Source: SABY01 sp964593705 (lineage in GTDB: Bacteria > Bacteroidota > Bacteroidia > Bacteroidales > 4484-276). Taken from it: a stretch of 62,008 nucleotides of DNA. Positions 53,984-62,008 of the stretch are shown piece after piece (the first letter of the stretch is position 1; each line of letters begins with the position of its first letter). The stretch covers positions 1 through 62,008 of the forward strand of contig CAZQIV010000024.1 of assembly GCA_964593705.1 (NCBI GenBank). Direction: 5' to 3'. Under the pieces are notes generated by a model. It was given only the letters and a program-made list of their open reading frames with translations, searched no databases and had not been told where the DNA came from. The position numbers were made by a program, and so were the translations under genes.

Positions 53984-56614
53984 ATGAAGTACAATTACCC
54001 GATTTTAACAATGCTGTTTATTCTCTTTACAGGGATAGACGGTTACAGTCAGGATACTATAGCGGATATGCCCCGAAAATACCTCTACCCGGTCGATACC
54101 ATTACCCGGCCCTACCCCAACGAAGCCGTTTGTAAAAATACAATATGGCTTGTTTATTCCGACAGGACGGATAACCCTGTTTACAAGGCAGCAAGTGACA
54201 CAAGCGAAAAGGTATTTATAGCGGATTTCATGGAAAAATTTGAGGTTTATCTTTTAGAGGGTGAATGGTTATTAATTGGGCATAGCAAACCGATAGGATG
54301 GATTAAATTCAACAAATTGTTGCTCTCATCGCATTGTTTGCTTACAGAAAACCTGCAACAGTACAGTAAAGGTTTTGTCTTGAACACGCTTTCGGATAAA
54401 GTGAAAGCGGATGCAAATATATATTACTACAAGCAACCATCTCTTGATGATTCTACAAAAATAGGAAAGGCTGAAAGCTTCCAGGTTATGTATCTCTTTA
54501 AAACGGACACAGTGATAGACTTTGATACCATTAGCAAAGGTTTCCCGCCTAATGTAATTCTCGACACCTCCTATTACTACCTTGTAGGTAAGCAGCAAAT
54601 TATTCATGGAGCTTACTATCCTGAATATGATACTGCTTTGGATAAGCATACACTCATCAAAGGCTGGATACCGGGCGATCAATTCATCCAATGGAACAAC
54701 AATGTGGCCTGGGAACTCAACTGGCATCCTGATGCTGTGAGAGCGCGTGCCTGGGAAGACCGTAAAGATAATGTTGATAAAGGGAGTATAATTTTTAAAA
54801 CAGTTGATGCGGCCAATAGTTATGGTAAACGATATCCCCAATTGTTTTATAGCATGAAAAAAAGAGTGATTGTGGAAACGGATGATATTTACCATTCGAG
54901 AAAGGGAGGCTTGGTTAATCGCTTCCCATTGATTTATAATAACAATGATAGTGCATGCAGTCCCGATAGTGCAAAAAAGGTAGGCATTATTGTAAAATTT
55001 GGACTGGAAAAAGAATTCATATCAGAGGCAGACTGGCCTGAAATGAAAGTATTTAAAGAAGAAACCCTGAAAATTGAAAATGGCCAAAAAAAAACCAATG
55101 TACTTTTCGTGATTGATGCTACCCAAAGCGCGATTACATATAAAGCCTCAGTATTAAAATCCTTAGAATCTTCAATTGAACAAATGAAAATGGAAGAGAG
55201 CAATAGAGGCGACACAATTTCCATCGGCTGCGTTTTGTTTCGTGATGAATCGGAAGATAATATTTGTGATGTGTTTAATGATGGTAAGTTGCTTGATATC
55301 GATATCATTAGTGGGCCAGGATATATATATGATTCCTTAGAAAATGAGGGCAAGCTCAATAGGTTTTCAAATTGGCTATCAGAAAACTGGATTCCCGAAA
55401 AAAACCAAAATGATACCGACCAGTCTGAGGCTTTATTTTATGGCATGAGCCAAGCCATTGATAAGTATCAACCCTCTGAATACGAGTCGAATTTTATGGT
55501 AATTATTGGTGATGCCGGCGACCACAGGGAGAAGGGAGAAACTTATATTGACAAAGTCACATTAATTGACAAACTCGCCAAACATAAATTCAATATACTT
55601 GCCTACCAGATACATATTGACGAAGATGTTGCTTATGAAAACTTTGTAAGTCAATTACAAGAAATTATAATCAAAACGGATTCAACTGTATATAAAAATA
55701 TTATTGGTAAAAAGTCCAATGAAAAGGAAATGAAAGTTCTCTTTGGCAAAATAATAAAGATAGGAGATACCATTCTACTCAGTAAAGATTGCATGTTAAA
55801 TTCGAGAATATTAACATTAGGAAATAAGAACATTTCTGATTCATTAAGAAATGAAACTATTATAAAGGATATTTCACAAAGCATCAGCAGCCCTGTTTAT
55901 CTTAACATCAACAGCAATATTAATAGCATTGCCGAAAGCCTGGCCAAAACTTTTAAAATTCCAATAAGTGATGCTTCTTCAACAGCCTTTATTATTTATA
56001 AAAAACTTAAAGAAGGCAATGCAGCAACCACACTTTATATTCCCCAAAAATACATCTACACCACGGGCTTTACTCCTTTCGTCAATAAAGAACTGAATCC
56101 GGGTTACCCCTTATTTCAGCCGGTGGTTTTGATAAAGGAAGGACAGCTTACCAAATTAATTGACCAGTTTAATAAACTTAATAAAGAGTATCCATCCGGT
56201 AAACAATTAAGAAATGATGTTGCTGATGCTGTATTAATCATGCTTAAAACTTTTTTGGGTGAATATAGAGGCGATATTTTAAATGCCGAAATTGGCCAAT
56301 TGCTTTATTGCCAATTTATGTTTAAAATAAATGCTAAATATGAGCATTGGACAATCAATAAAATTAAGGACGCTGCTGCAGGTATCCCCTTAGATGATAT
56401 TAAGGCAATGAAAGCTGATTTAATTAAAACTTCAAATACATTGACTAAAATTCAAGAAGTTATTGAGAAAAGCAATAATATTGAGCAGTCGGTATATCGT
56501 GCAAAAATCCATCACTTTGGTGAAGACGATAGGAAATCGGTGTTTTTATGGATTCCCTGCGATGTATTCCCCCATCAGGCTAAAAAAGATGATGTTAACA
56601 GATTTTGGTTTTAA
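53984..56614 (+). CDS. TssR-like protein with VWA domain, copy 5 (876 aa)
   Basis: Signal peptide ending GYSQ. Family motifs: 'MPRKYLYPVDTITRPYP', 'WLVYSDRTDNPVY', 'FNKLLLSSHCLL', 'IKGWIPGDQFIQWNNNVAWE', 'LNWHPDAVRARAWE'. The VWA has MIDAS Asp378-Ala-Thr380-x-Ser382 (VLFVIDATQSA) and 'MVIIGDAGDH'. The C-terminus has 'HWTINKIKDAAAGIPLDD' and 'FLWIPCDVFPHQAKKDDV'. It is closest in its ends to the protein at 48325 (both close with FPHQ.K.DDV). Its 3' end overlaps or abuts the pentapeptide gene at 56623, which points to coupled translation. Likely periplasmic. Confidence 0.65.
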   Translation: MKYNYPILTMLFILFTGIDGYSQDTIADMPRKYLYPVDTITRPYPNEAVCKNTIWLVYSDRTDNPVYKAASDTSEKVFIADFMEKFEVYLLEGEWLLIGHSKPIGWIKFNKLLLSSHCLLTENLQQYSKGFVLNTLSDKVKADANIYYYKQPSLDDSTKIGKAESFQVMYLFKTDTVIDFDTISKGFPPNVILDTSYYYLVGKQQIIHGAYYPEYDTALDKHTLIKGWIPGDQFIQWNNNVAWELNWHPDAVRARAWEDRKDNVDKGSIIFKTVDAANSYGKRYPQLFYSMKKRVIVETDDIYHSRKGGLVNRFPLIYNNNDSACSPDSAKKVGIIVKFGLEKEFISEADWPEMKVFKEETLKIENGQKKTNVLFVIDATQSAITYKASVLKSLESSIEQMKMEESNRGDTISIGCVLFRDESEDNICDVFNDGKLLDIDIISGPGYIYDSLENEGKLNRFSNWLSENWIPEKNQNDTDQSEALFYGMSQAIDKYQPSEYESNFMVIIGDAGDHREKGETYIDKVTLIDKLAKHKFNILAYQIHIDEDVAYENFVSQLQEIIIKTDSTVYKNIIGKKSNEKEMKVLFGKIIKIGDTILLSKDCMLNSRILTLGNKNISDSLRNETIIKDISQSISSPVYLNINSNINSIAESLAKTFKIPISDASSTAFIIYKKLKEGNAATTLYIPQKYIYTTGFTPFVNKELNPGYPLFQPVVLIKEGQLTKLIDQFNKLNKEYPSGKQLRNDVADAVLIMLKTFLGEYRGDILNAEIGQLLYCQFMFKINAKYEHWTINKIKDAAAGIPLDDIKAMKADLIKTSNTLTKIQEVIEKSNNIEQSVYRAKIHHFGEDDRKSVFLWIPCDVFPHQAKKDDVNRFWF

Positions 56615-56622
56615 TTCCTAAT

Positions 56623-59232
56623 ATGTCAAAAATGAAAAAAACGAAAAACTCAAATCTATACTTTACAATATTAGGTGTAATATTCAGTGTATTTCTCCAC
56701 CAAATAGCTTTTGCAAAAAGTTATAACTCCAACAATAATTTGATGTTTCCGGTTGAAATTTGGGCTTTTAAACTGCAAATGGATATCACAGGTATTTGGA
56801 ATAAAACAGAACATGAAATCATCTCAGGAATTGATTTAAATAAAAACTATCTTTTTAAAAATAAAGTTTTTACAAAAAAAAGTTTAAAACCATCAATTGG
56901 AAATTTCAGTAATAATATCTCCTTCACAGATTGCATATTTCTAAAGCCATTTGAATTGAATGGTTTGAAATTTGAAAAAGGCCTAACTATTAATAAGTGT
57001 TGTTTAATAAATGGATTGAAATTTCAAAACCTCAACATTGGGGTTAGTGTTAAAATGACTACCCCTTCAACAGAAAAAGAACCAGATGTTGAGCAATTAA
57101 AAATATCTTCTTCAAAAATAGGGAATCTTCAAATAGATCGCATTTATGGGGAAAACAACTCTGATAATATATTTATAATATGGGATACTGTTTTTGGAAC
57201 AACAAACTTATCACACCTGTCAAATTTAAAACTGAACATACAAAATTCTGTATTTCATGAAGGTTGTGTAATTTCAAATTGTATTTCTAAATCTGTGGTT
57301 ATTGATAACAATACATTTATAAAAGAATTTTGTGTTCAAGGACAAAGCAATCTTAATTCTTCAGTATTTAAAAACAACAATTACAAGGCTATAGCGAAGT
57401 ATAAAGAAATAACTTTATACAAGCCAACATTTACAAATGAAACATTCCACGGTATCACCGAATTTAAATACGATACTATGTATAATTGTAATTTTGATAC
57501 TATTGTTTTTAAAAAACCAGTTTCTTTCAAACGCTCAATATTTGATTCAATTACAGATTTTTCAGAAGATGTTCATTTTGAATCCACAGTAACTTTTGAT
57601 CATACTACTTTTAATGGGCTTGTTGATTTTAGTAATGTTAAATTTGACTCAACAGTAACTTTTGATAGCGTAACTTTTAATGGGCTTGTTGATTTCTCAC
57701 ACGCAAGTTTTGAAGACAGTGTGATATTCAATAAATGTATATTCAATGATAGCAGCTCATTTAATAAATGCACATTTGATAAAGTGTGTCATTTTAGAAA
57801 TTGTTTTTTTTCTGATACATCTAAAATTAACTTTACAGAAGCCACTATCAATTTACTATCATTTGAGTATGATACCACCTTGCCTTCCGAACTTTGCTTT
57901 TATAAAGCAAAAATTCTTAATCAGGCAAAAATATTCAAACCGGATACCTTAGAAACCAGAGACACTGTCTGCTACATAAACCTTAACAACGAGTATGTCG
58001 ATAAATTTTCATTCTTCTACCATGATTTCAAATTATGTATCCCTGATAAATCATTTCACCAACACAGGGTTTACAATCAACTGCTTAAAAAGTATAAAGA
58101 CGATGGTATGTTGCACTGCCACGAATTGCTAAACAAAGAGTATCAGGAATATTGCTTTAAGCACGACCATTACAATGGAGGTACTCATCCTTTAAATTCT
58201 TTTGGGTTTTTACAAGAACTATTTGGCGAATTACTTAACACACTTCATAACTATTGGTGGGGTTATGCCTACGAAAAAGAAAGAATCCTTATATGGACAA
58301 TATTGTTTCTTTTTATTTTTTCCTATATTAATATTTTCTTTGGTAAAAAAATCTTTTCAAAAATTTATCCCAAAAAAAATGGAAAACAATCATCTAAAGG
58401 AAAGGTTTCAGAAATAATCTTATCTTTTAATAAATTAATACCTGACAATAAATGTAGAATCAATTGTGAGCGTAAAATAGATGATCCTAATAAAGATGAT
58501 TCAAAAAAGTGGAAATTAAAGGGATGGAAATACCTTATCGTTTCCATTCCTATTTTGATACTTCTGATTTCTATATCAATATTTAAGCAGGCCAATAATA
58601 TCATATCAATTGGTATTATTATTATAGTTTTAATCATTATCTTATTCCTTTTCGCCTCTTTATTAACAAATATTTGGGGTAAAATAAAAACTTGGTTTGT
58701 CAACAAAAATAGAAATGAGGAAAATGTTTCAAAAAGCATTACATTTAAAAGGCTATCTTGGGTAAGACTCTACTTTTTACTTCCTGTTATCATGGTAGTG
58801 TTTTTTCTGCTGTTATCTTTACTGATGCAGTTATTTAAACAGACACAGTTGGAGCCGCTGATATGGTCATCTCAATGGATACAGTTAAATCTGCTTGATA
58901 ATAGTAATATACCAATTGTTATCTACGGGTTATTTATTTTAAATATGTTCATGTTGTTGTCTTTCTCCTTTTATTCAAATTTTGATAATTGGATAAATAG
59001 TTTTTTTAAATGCGACTGTGCAAAACAATATTTCATGAACCCATTTGTTGCATTCTATTATACTGCCCGTTTGTTTTTTGGCTTGAGCTTAGATTTAGAA
59101 AAAATTAACTATGAAGAAAATATTAAAAGTGTCAAAGGCTCATTTGGGTTATTGTTTGTATTGATAATACATCTTACCGGGTTGCTATGTGTAGCATTCT
59201 TAGCCAATTATATATTGGTTGGCGGGTATTAA
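56623..59232 (+). CDS. Exported pentapeptide-repeat protein with six C-terminal membrane segments, copy 2
   Basis: The frame is open from 56605 (overlapping the previous stop); the ATGs at 56623 and 56632 fit the signal peptide better (MKKTKNSN, then LYFTILGVIFSVFLHQIAFA). Beta-rich/pentapeptide stretches fill ~75-420, with near-identical units 'VTFDHTTFNGLVDFSNVKF' and 'VTFDSVTFNGLVDFSHASF'. A 'WWGYAYEKERIL' motif like that seen before membrane parts of other pentapeptide proteins precedes about six membrane segments (near 570, 645, 670, 730, 775, 850). The repeat DNA is very similar to that of the gene at 49838 (50380-50470 against 57540-57680), a sign of duplication or gene conversion. Function unknown; the shape suggests a sensor or channel facing the periplasm. 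Confidence 0.7.
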   Translation: MSKMKKTKNSNLYFTILGVIFSVFLHQIAFAKSYNSNNNLMFPVEIWAFKLQMDITGIWNKTEHEIISGIDLNKNYLFKNKVFTKKSLKPSIGNFSNNISFTDCIFLKPFELNGLKFEKGLTINKCCLINGLKFQNLNIGVSVKMTTPSTEKEPDVEQLKISSSKIGNLQIDRIYGENNSDNIFIIWDTVFGTTNLSHLSNLKLNIQNSVFHEGCVISNCISKSVVIDNNTFIKEFCVQGQSNLNSSVFKNNNYKAIAKYKEITLYKPTFTNETFHGITEFKYDTMYNCNFDTIVFKKPVSFKRSIFDSITDFSEDVHFESTVTFDHTTFNGLVDFSNVKFDSTVTFDSVTFNGLVDFSHASFEDSVIFNKCIFNDSSSFNKCTFDKVCHFRNCFFSDTSKINFTEATINLLSFEYDTTLPSELCFYKAKILNQAKIFKPDTLETRDTVCYINLNNEYVDKFSFFYHDFKLCIPDKSFHQHRVYNQLLKKYKDDGMLHCHELLNKEYQEYCFKHDHYNGGTHPLNSFGFLQELFGELLNTLHNYWWGYAYEKERILIWTILFLFIFSYINIFFGKKIFSKIYPKKNGKQSSKGKVSEIILSFNKLIPDNKCRINCERKIDDPNKDDSKKWKLKGWKYLIVSIPILILLISISIFKQANNIISIGIIIIVLIIILFLFASLLTNIWGKIKTWFVNKNRNEENVSKSITFKRLSWVRLYFLLPVIMVVFFLLLSLLMQLFKQTQLEPLIWSSQWIQLNLLDNSNIPIVIYGLFILNMFMLLSFSFYSNFDNWINSFFKCDCAKQYFMNPFVAFYYTARLFFGLSLDLEKINYEENIKSVKGSFGLLFVLIIHLTGLLCVAFLANYILVGGY

Positions 59233-59285
59233 TGCTAAGTATTTTTAAGAAGCCGGGGTACACTTTGTAGGGCGGGCAAATGATA

Positions 59286-59462
59286 AAATAGATTTCTCAG
59301 TCGCTGCTCTCTTTCGAAATGACAAGGCTTTTGTGGCTTTGTTGGGTGTGGGTGAAAGTGGGCGCGAAGCGCCCACTTTCACCCACACCCACGTATAGCC
59401 TTAGCCTTGTCATTTCGACCAAAAAACGCAGCGAAGCAAGTTTTGAAGGGAGAAATCTATTT
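59286..59462. repeat. Nested-palindrome element, copy 2 (~177 bp)
   Basis: Same nested inverted repeats as 51720-51902. The inner stem tip differs (gcgcGAAgcgc instead of gcGGAGt), so pairing is longer here. It stands 54 bp after the stop of the second pentapeptide gene. The remaining spacer (59233-59285 and 59463-59607) holds the duplicated leader with its promoter box and no gene. Confidence 0.7.
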
Positions 59463-59550
59463 AAAGTGATCACCATTATTTGCATCCATAAAAATGGTAG
59501 TAGAACCAAAAATAAAAAGCATTATGCCCCGGGCTTATGGTAATAAATTT

Positions 59551-59558
59551 TACTTTTG
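59551..59558 (+). promoter_or_regulatory. Candidate -7 box (TACTTTTG)
   Basis: TACTTTTG fits TAnnTTTG, lies 49 bp before the ATG at 59608 and is conserved in the duplicated leader at 52098-52105. No convincing -33 element is visible. Confidence 0.4.
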
Positions 59559-59607
59559 GTATTCCTTAAAAGGAAAAATTGATCTATTAATTAAAAAATA
59601 TAAAATA

Positions 59608-62008
59608 ATGAAAAATGCTACTTTGCTTGTCTTTTTGCTCTTTGTTTTTGCAGTTTGGAGTTTTGCCCAACAAGTTGGTACTAACCCTGCCCCAGGCGCA
59701 AACGCTAAGCCAAATGCTCAATTAAATATTACCGGGGAAACCACCAACACGCCTGCTGTTACATTGCAGGGGGGTATTACAGGTGATTACATCATGAAAA
59801 CCCTTTACCCCGGGCATCTTAAAAATCGCTCCAGAACAATGCATTTTGCCTGGTCCGGGGGAAATCCCAACGACAGTACCTGGATAATCTACTTTAATGC
59901 TGCAACTTTAAATGACCTTTCACTGGGGCAGGGAGATGAAATTGCAATTTTTTATGTTGATGGGCTGGATACCATTATTGTTGGAGCAAGAACATTAACA
60001 GCCGAACCCACTCCTTTTAATTTCCAGCAATATCTTATCGCGTTTAATGGGCTTATGAATGGAGAGCAAGGATACATTCCCGGAAATGAATTTAAACTTG
60101 TATGCTGGGATTCAAAAGATAATGTTGAAAGCCAGGCCTTCGATGTTGATTTTTCAAATCCCTTCGGGGATGCTTATGTTCCTGTGGGCAACACCTTCCC
60201 GCCCGCTTACCAGCAATACAGTTTGGCAGAGGTTTCTTTTGATGTAGTTACCTGTCCCGAAGATTTTGAAGTTTGCTGTAATGAAGATCCAATCCTTCTT
60301 AATCAGGGAATGCTGCCGGGTGGTTTATATTCCGGGGACTATGTTTCACAAATAGGAGATGATTATTATTTTAATCCCGATTGCACTGATATCGATGATT
60401 TTATAATTACCTACACCAAAATATTTAATGGGAATCCATACTCTTGTAATTTCACCATCACGGTTCTTCTTGCTCCGGTAATAGAGGAATGTCCGTCTTT
60501 TGATCCTGTTTGTACAGGCAGTGCTTACATCCCGTTCCTTCCGGTAAATAACGGGGTTTACACCGATATCGATGGGATAGTTGTGTATGGATTCGATCCT
60601 GTTAATTCAGGAGATTTTACATTTACACTCACTGTTTCGAATGATTGGTGTGAAGAAGAGTGCCAGTTCACTATAAATGTATCCCAGTCTGCTACTGTAA
60701 ATATTTTTCCTGACGATACCACATTGTGTACGGATCAGGTTATGGATTTCGCTGGTATTGTGAAGGCTTACAATTACGATCTGATTGAATGGGCCGTTGT
60801 TTCCGGGACAGGAGACTTTAATGATGGAAATATATTGGAGCCTGTTTATTATCCCTCAATAAATGATTTTTCATTAGAGTATGTTCTTTTGCAAATCGAA
60901 GTTTCACCGGAGGAACCATGTATTTATTCGGCGAGCGATCAAATAACTATTTACTTTGAGGATGCTCCGGTAGTGAATGCCGGGGCGGATTTGACAGTTT
61001 GTGAAGGTTTTAATAGTGGAATTCAACTCTCGGAGGCATCGGCCGGAAACGTCAGTTCATTATTCTGGACAACAGATGGGTCGGGGTCATTCGACAATAA
61101 TACAATCGAAAATCCTACTTATTACCCTGGTATATCTGACTTTGGTCAAACTTTACAACTTTGCATAGTTGGTAATCCTGTAACACCTTGTGAAGAAGTT
61201 GTTTCTGATTGTTTAAATTTATCTTTGGGCATTTTCCCAGACCCGACTTGCCCTGAAATCAACCCGGTATGCGAAGGCGCTGAATACATCGAATTTCCTA
61301 TAGTCACGGACGGAGAATACACCGATGCTGCGGGAAATGTTGTCTTGGGGCTCGATCCTATAGCTGCCGGAACTTACACCTTTACCCTTATGGTAAGCAA
61401 CGAATTTGGATGTACTGCTACCTGTGAATTTAGTATAGTTGTTGATCCATTACCGGTGGTTACCTGTCCTGCAGATATTGCTGTTTGTTGCGATGCAGAT
61501 GAAATTACACTTTCGGGAGCAAGCCCTGAAGGTGGAACCTATTATTTAGACGATACTCCAATAACAAGCTTCACTCCGGATTGTGCAAACATCGGGGACT
61601 TTATAATTACTTATCTCTATACCGATCCAGGCACTGGCTGTGAAAACTCTTGCGAATTTACCATTACTGTAAATCCATTACCTGTAGTTACCTGTCCTGC
61701 AGATATTGCTGTTTGTTGCGATGCAGATGAAATTACACTTTCGGGAGCAAGCCCTGAAGGTGGAACCTATTATTTAGACGATACTCCAATAACAAGCTTC
61801 ACTCCGGATTGTGCAAACATCGGGGACTTTATAATTACTTATCTCTATACCGATCCAGGCACTGGCTGTGAAAACTCTTGCGAATTTACCATTACTGTAA
61901 ATCCATTACCTGTAGTTACCTGTCCGGCAGATATTGCTGTTTGTTGCGATGCAGATGAAATTACACTTTCGGGAGCAAGCCCTGTTGGCGGAATCTATTA
62001 TCTCAATG
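59608..62008 (+). CDS. Large secreted repeat protein, 3' end outside window
   Basis: The ATG at 59608 opens 800 codons without a stop to the window edge. Signal peptide MKNATLLVFLLFVFAVWSFA; a ~190-residue beta domain (WSGGNPNDSTWIIYFNAATL; EIAIFYVDGLDTIIVG) follows. Then come Cys-rich ~76-residue units of the form 'VTCPxDxxVCCxxDxIxL ... DFIITYxYTDPGTGCENSC.FTITVNPLP', plus PKD-like 'VNAGADLTVCEGFNSGIQL' units, typical of Bacteroidota surface proteins that end in a T9SS or gliding-type C-terminal domain. That end is not visible. The last three units (from 61459) are nearly identical. It shares its leader with the broken copy at 52259. Role unknown, probably surface adhesin or matrix protein. 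Confidence 0.8.
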   Translation, partial: MKNATLLVFLLFVFAVWSFAQQVGTNPAPGANAKPNAQLNITGETTNTPAVTLQGGITGDYIMKTLYPGHLKNRSRTMHFAWSGGNPNDSTWIIYFNAATLNDLSLGQGDEIAIFYVDGLDTIIVGARTLTAEPTPFNFQQYLIAFNGLMNGEQGYIPGNEFKLVCWDSKDNVESQAFDVDFSNPFGDAYVPVGNTFPPAYQQYSLAEVSFDVVTCPEDFEVCCNEDPILLNQGMLPGGLYSGDYVSQIGDDYYFNPDCTDIDDFIITYTKIFNGNPYSCNFTITVLLAPVIEECPSFDPVCTGSAYIPFLPVNNGVYTDIDGIVVYGFDPVNSGDFTFTLTVSNDWCEEECQFTINVSQSATVNIFPDDTTLCTDQVMDFAGIVKAYNYDLIEWAVVSGTGDFNDGNILEPVYYPSINDFSLEYVLLQIEVSPEEPCIYSASDQITIYFEDAPVVNAGADLTVCEGFNSGIQLSEASAGNVSSLFWTTDGSGSFDNNTIENPTYYPGISDFGQTLQLCIVGNPVTPCEEVVSDCLNLSLGIFPDPTCPEINPVCEGAEYIEFPIVTDGEYTDAAGNVVLGLDPIAAGTYTFTLMVSNEFGCTATCEFSIVVDPLPVVTCPADIAVCCDADEITLSGASPEGGTYYLDDTPITSFTPDCANIGDFIITYLYTDPGTGCENSCEFTITVNPLPVVTCPADIAVCCDADEITLSGASPEGGTYYLDDTPITSFTPDCANIGDFIITYLYTDPGTGCENSCEFTITVNPLPVVTCPADIAVCCDADEITLSGASPVGGIYYLN
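61459..62008 (+). repeat. Tandem 228-bp coding repeats
   Basis: Units start at 61459, 61687 and 61915, exactly 228 bp (76 codons) apart. Units one and two are almost identical at the DNA level, and the third begins the same way before the window ends. A more distant version of the unit lies near 60250-60470. Confidence 0.85.

Noticed and set aside
37872..59232. A complete type VI secretion system
   Set aside because: TssR-like proteins are present, but no sheath, tube, baseplate or ClpV-like gene is recognisable; TssR similarity alone is not enough.

Overview
The window looks like draft chromosome from a member of the Bacteroidota. Three things point there: many secreted proteins end in the type A sorting domain of the type IX secretion system (T9SS, a YPNP-like start and a K-[KL]-[IV]-x-[IVR] end); gldF/gldG lie side by side; and TAnnTTTG-type -7 promoter boxes precede several genes. 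A run of 100 N shows it is a scaffold. I saw no rRNA, tRNA or CRISPR array.

Layout. (1) 1-5.2 kb, minus strand: a tiny Pro/Gly-rich secreted protein cut by the window edge, then two large related T9SS cargo proteins. (2) 5.4-17.1 kb, plus strand: an alpha-glucan locus. A very large secreted GH57 enzyme with accessory domains is followed by two proteins made almost only of starch/glycogen-binding-like modules, seven in one and nine in the other; the second carries the assembly gap. (3) 17.4-19.0 kb: an AAA ATPase/PD-(D/E)XK protein. (4) 19.0-24.7 kb, minus strand: the operon gldF-gldG-TMTC-like glycosyltransferase-DUF4340. (5) 24.7-25.8 kb: a non-coding patch with insertion-sequence-end-like repeats, hairpin elements and four exactly 21-bp-phased LytTR-like boxes. 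(6) 25.8-51.4 kb, plus strand: one long co-directional gene run with mostly tiny gaps. It encodes a beta-helix T9SS protein, an 11-repeat giant protein, two related outer-membrane-barrel proteins, a small T9SS protein, a TssR-like/VWA protein, a MacB-like ABC ATPase-permease, two more TssR-like proteins (one without VWA) and a pentapeptide-repeat membrane protein. (7) 51.4-52.7 kb: a scar region with a duplicated gene tail, nested hairpins, a broken signal-peptide leader and an inverted-repeat insertion. (8) 52.7-59.2 kb: a second module of the same kind (short TssR-like, full TssR-like/VWA, pentapeptide membrane protein). (9) 59.6 kb to the end: a long repeat-rich secreted protein that runs off the window and whose leader matches the broken leader at 52.2 kb.

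The most interesting unit is 34-59 kb. The family usually seen as TssR in Bacteroidota type VI secretion (T6SSiii) appears here five times, with and without its VWA domain. It has no recognisable T6SS sheath, tube or baseplate gene beside it. Instead it is linked to a MacB-like ABC transporter, outer-membrane barrels and exported pentapeptide-repeat membrane proteins. My inference is an undescribed trans-envelope machine: the ABC protein drives a periplasmic VWA/TssR scaffold, and the upstream T9SS proteins or the giant repeat protein may be its surface partners. Family assignments come from reading motifs only; no search was run.
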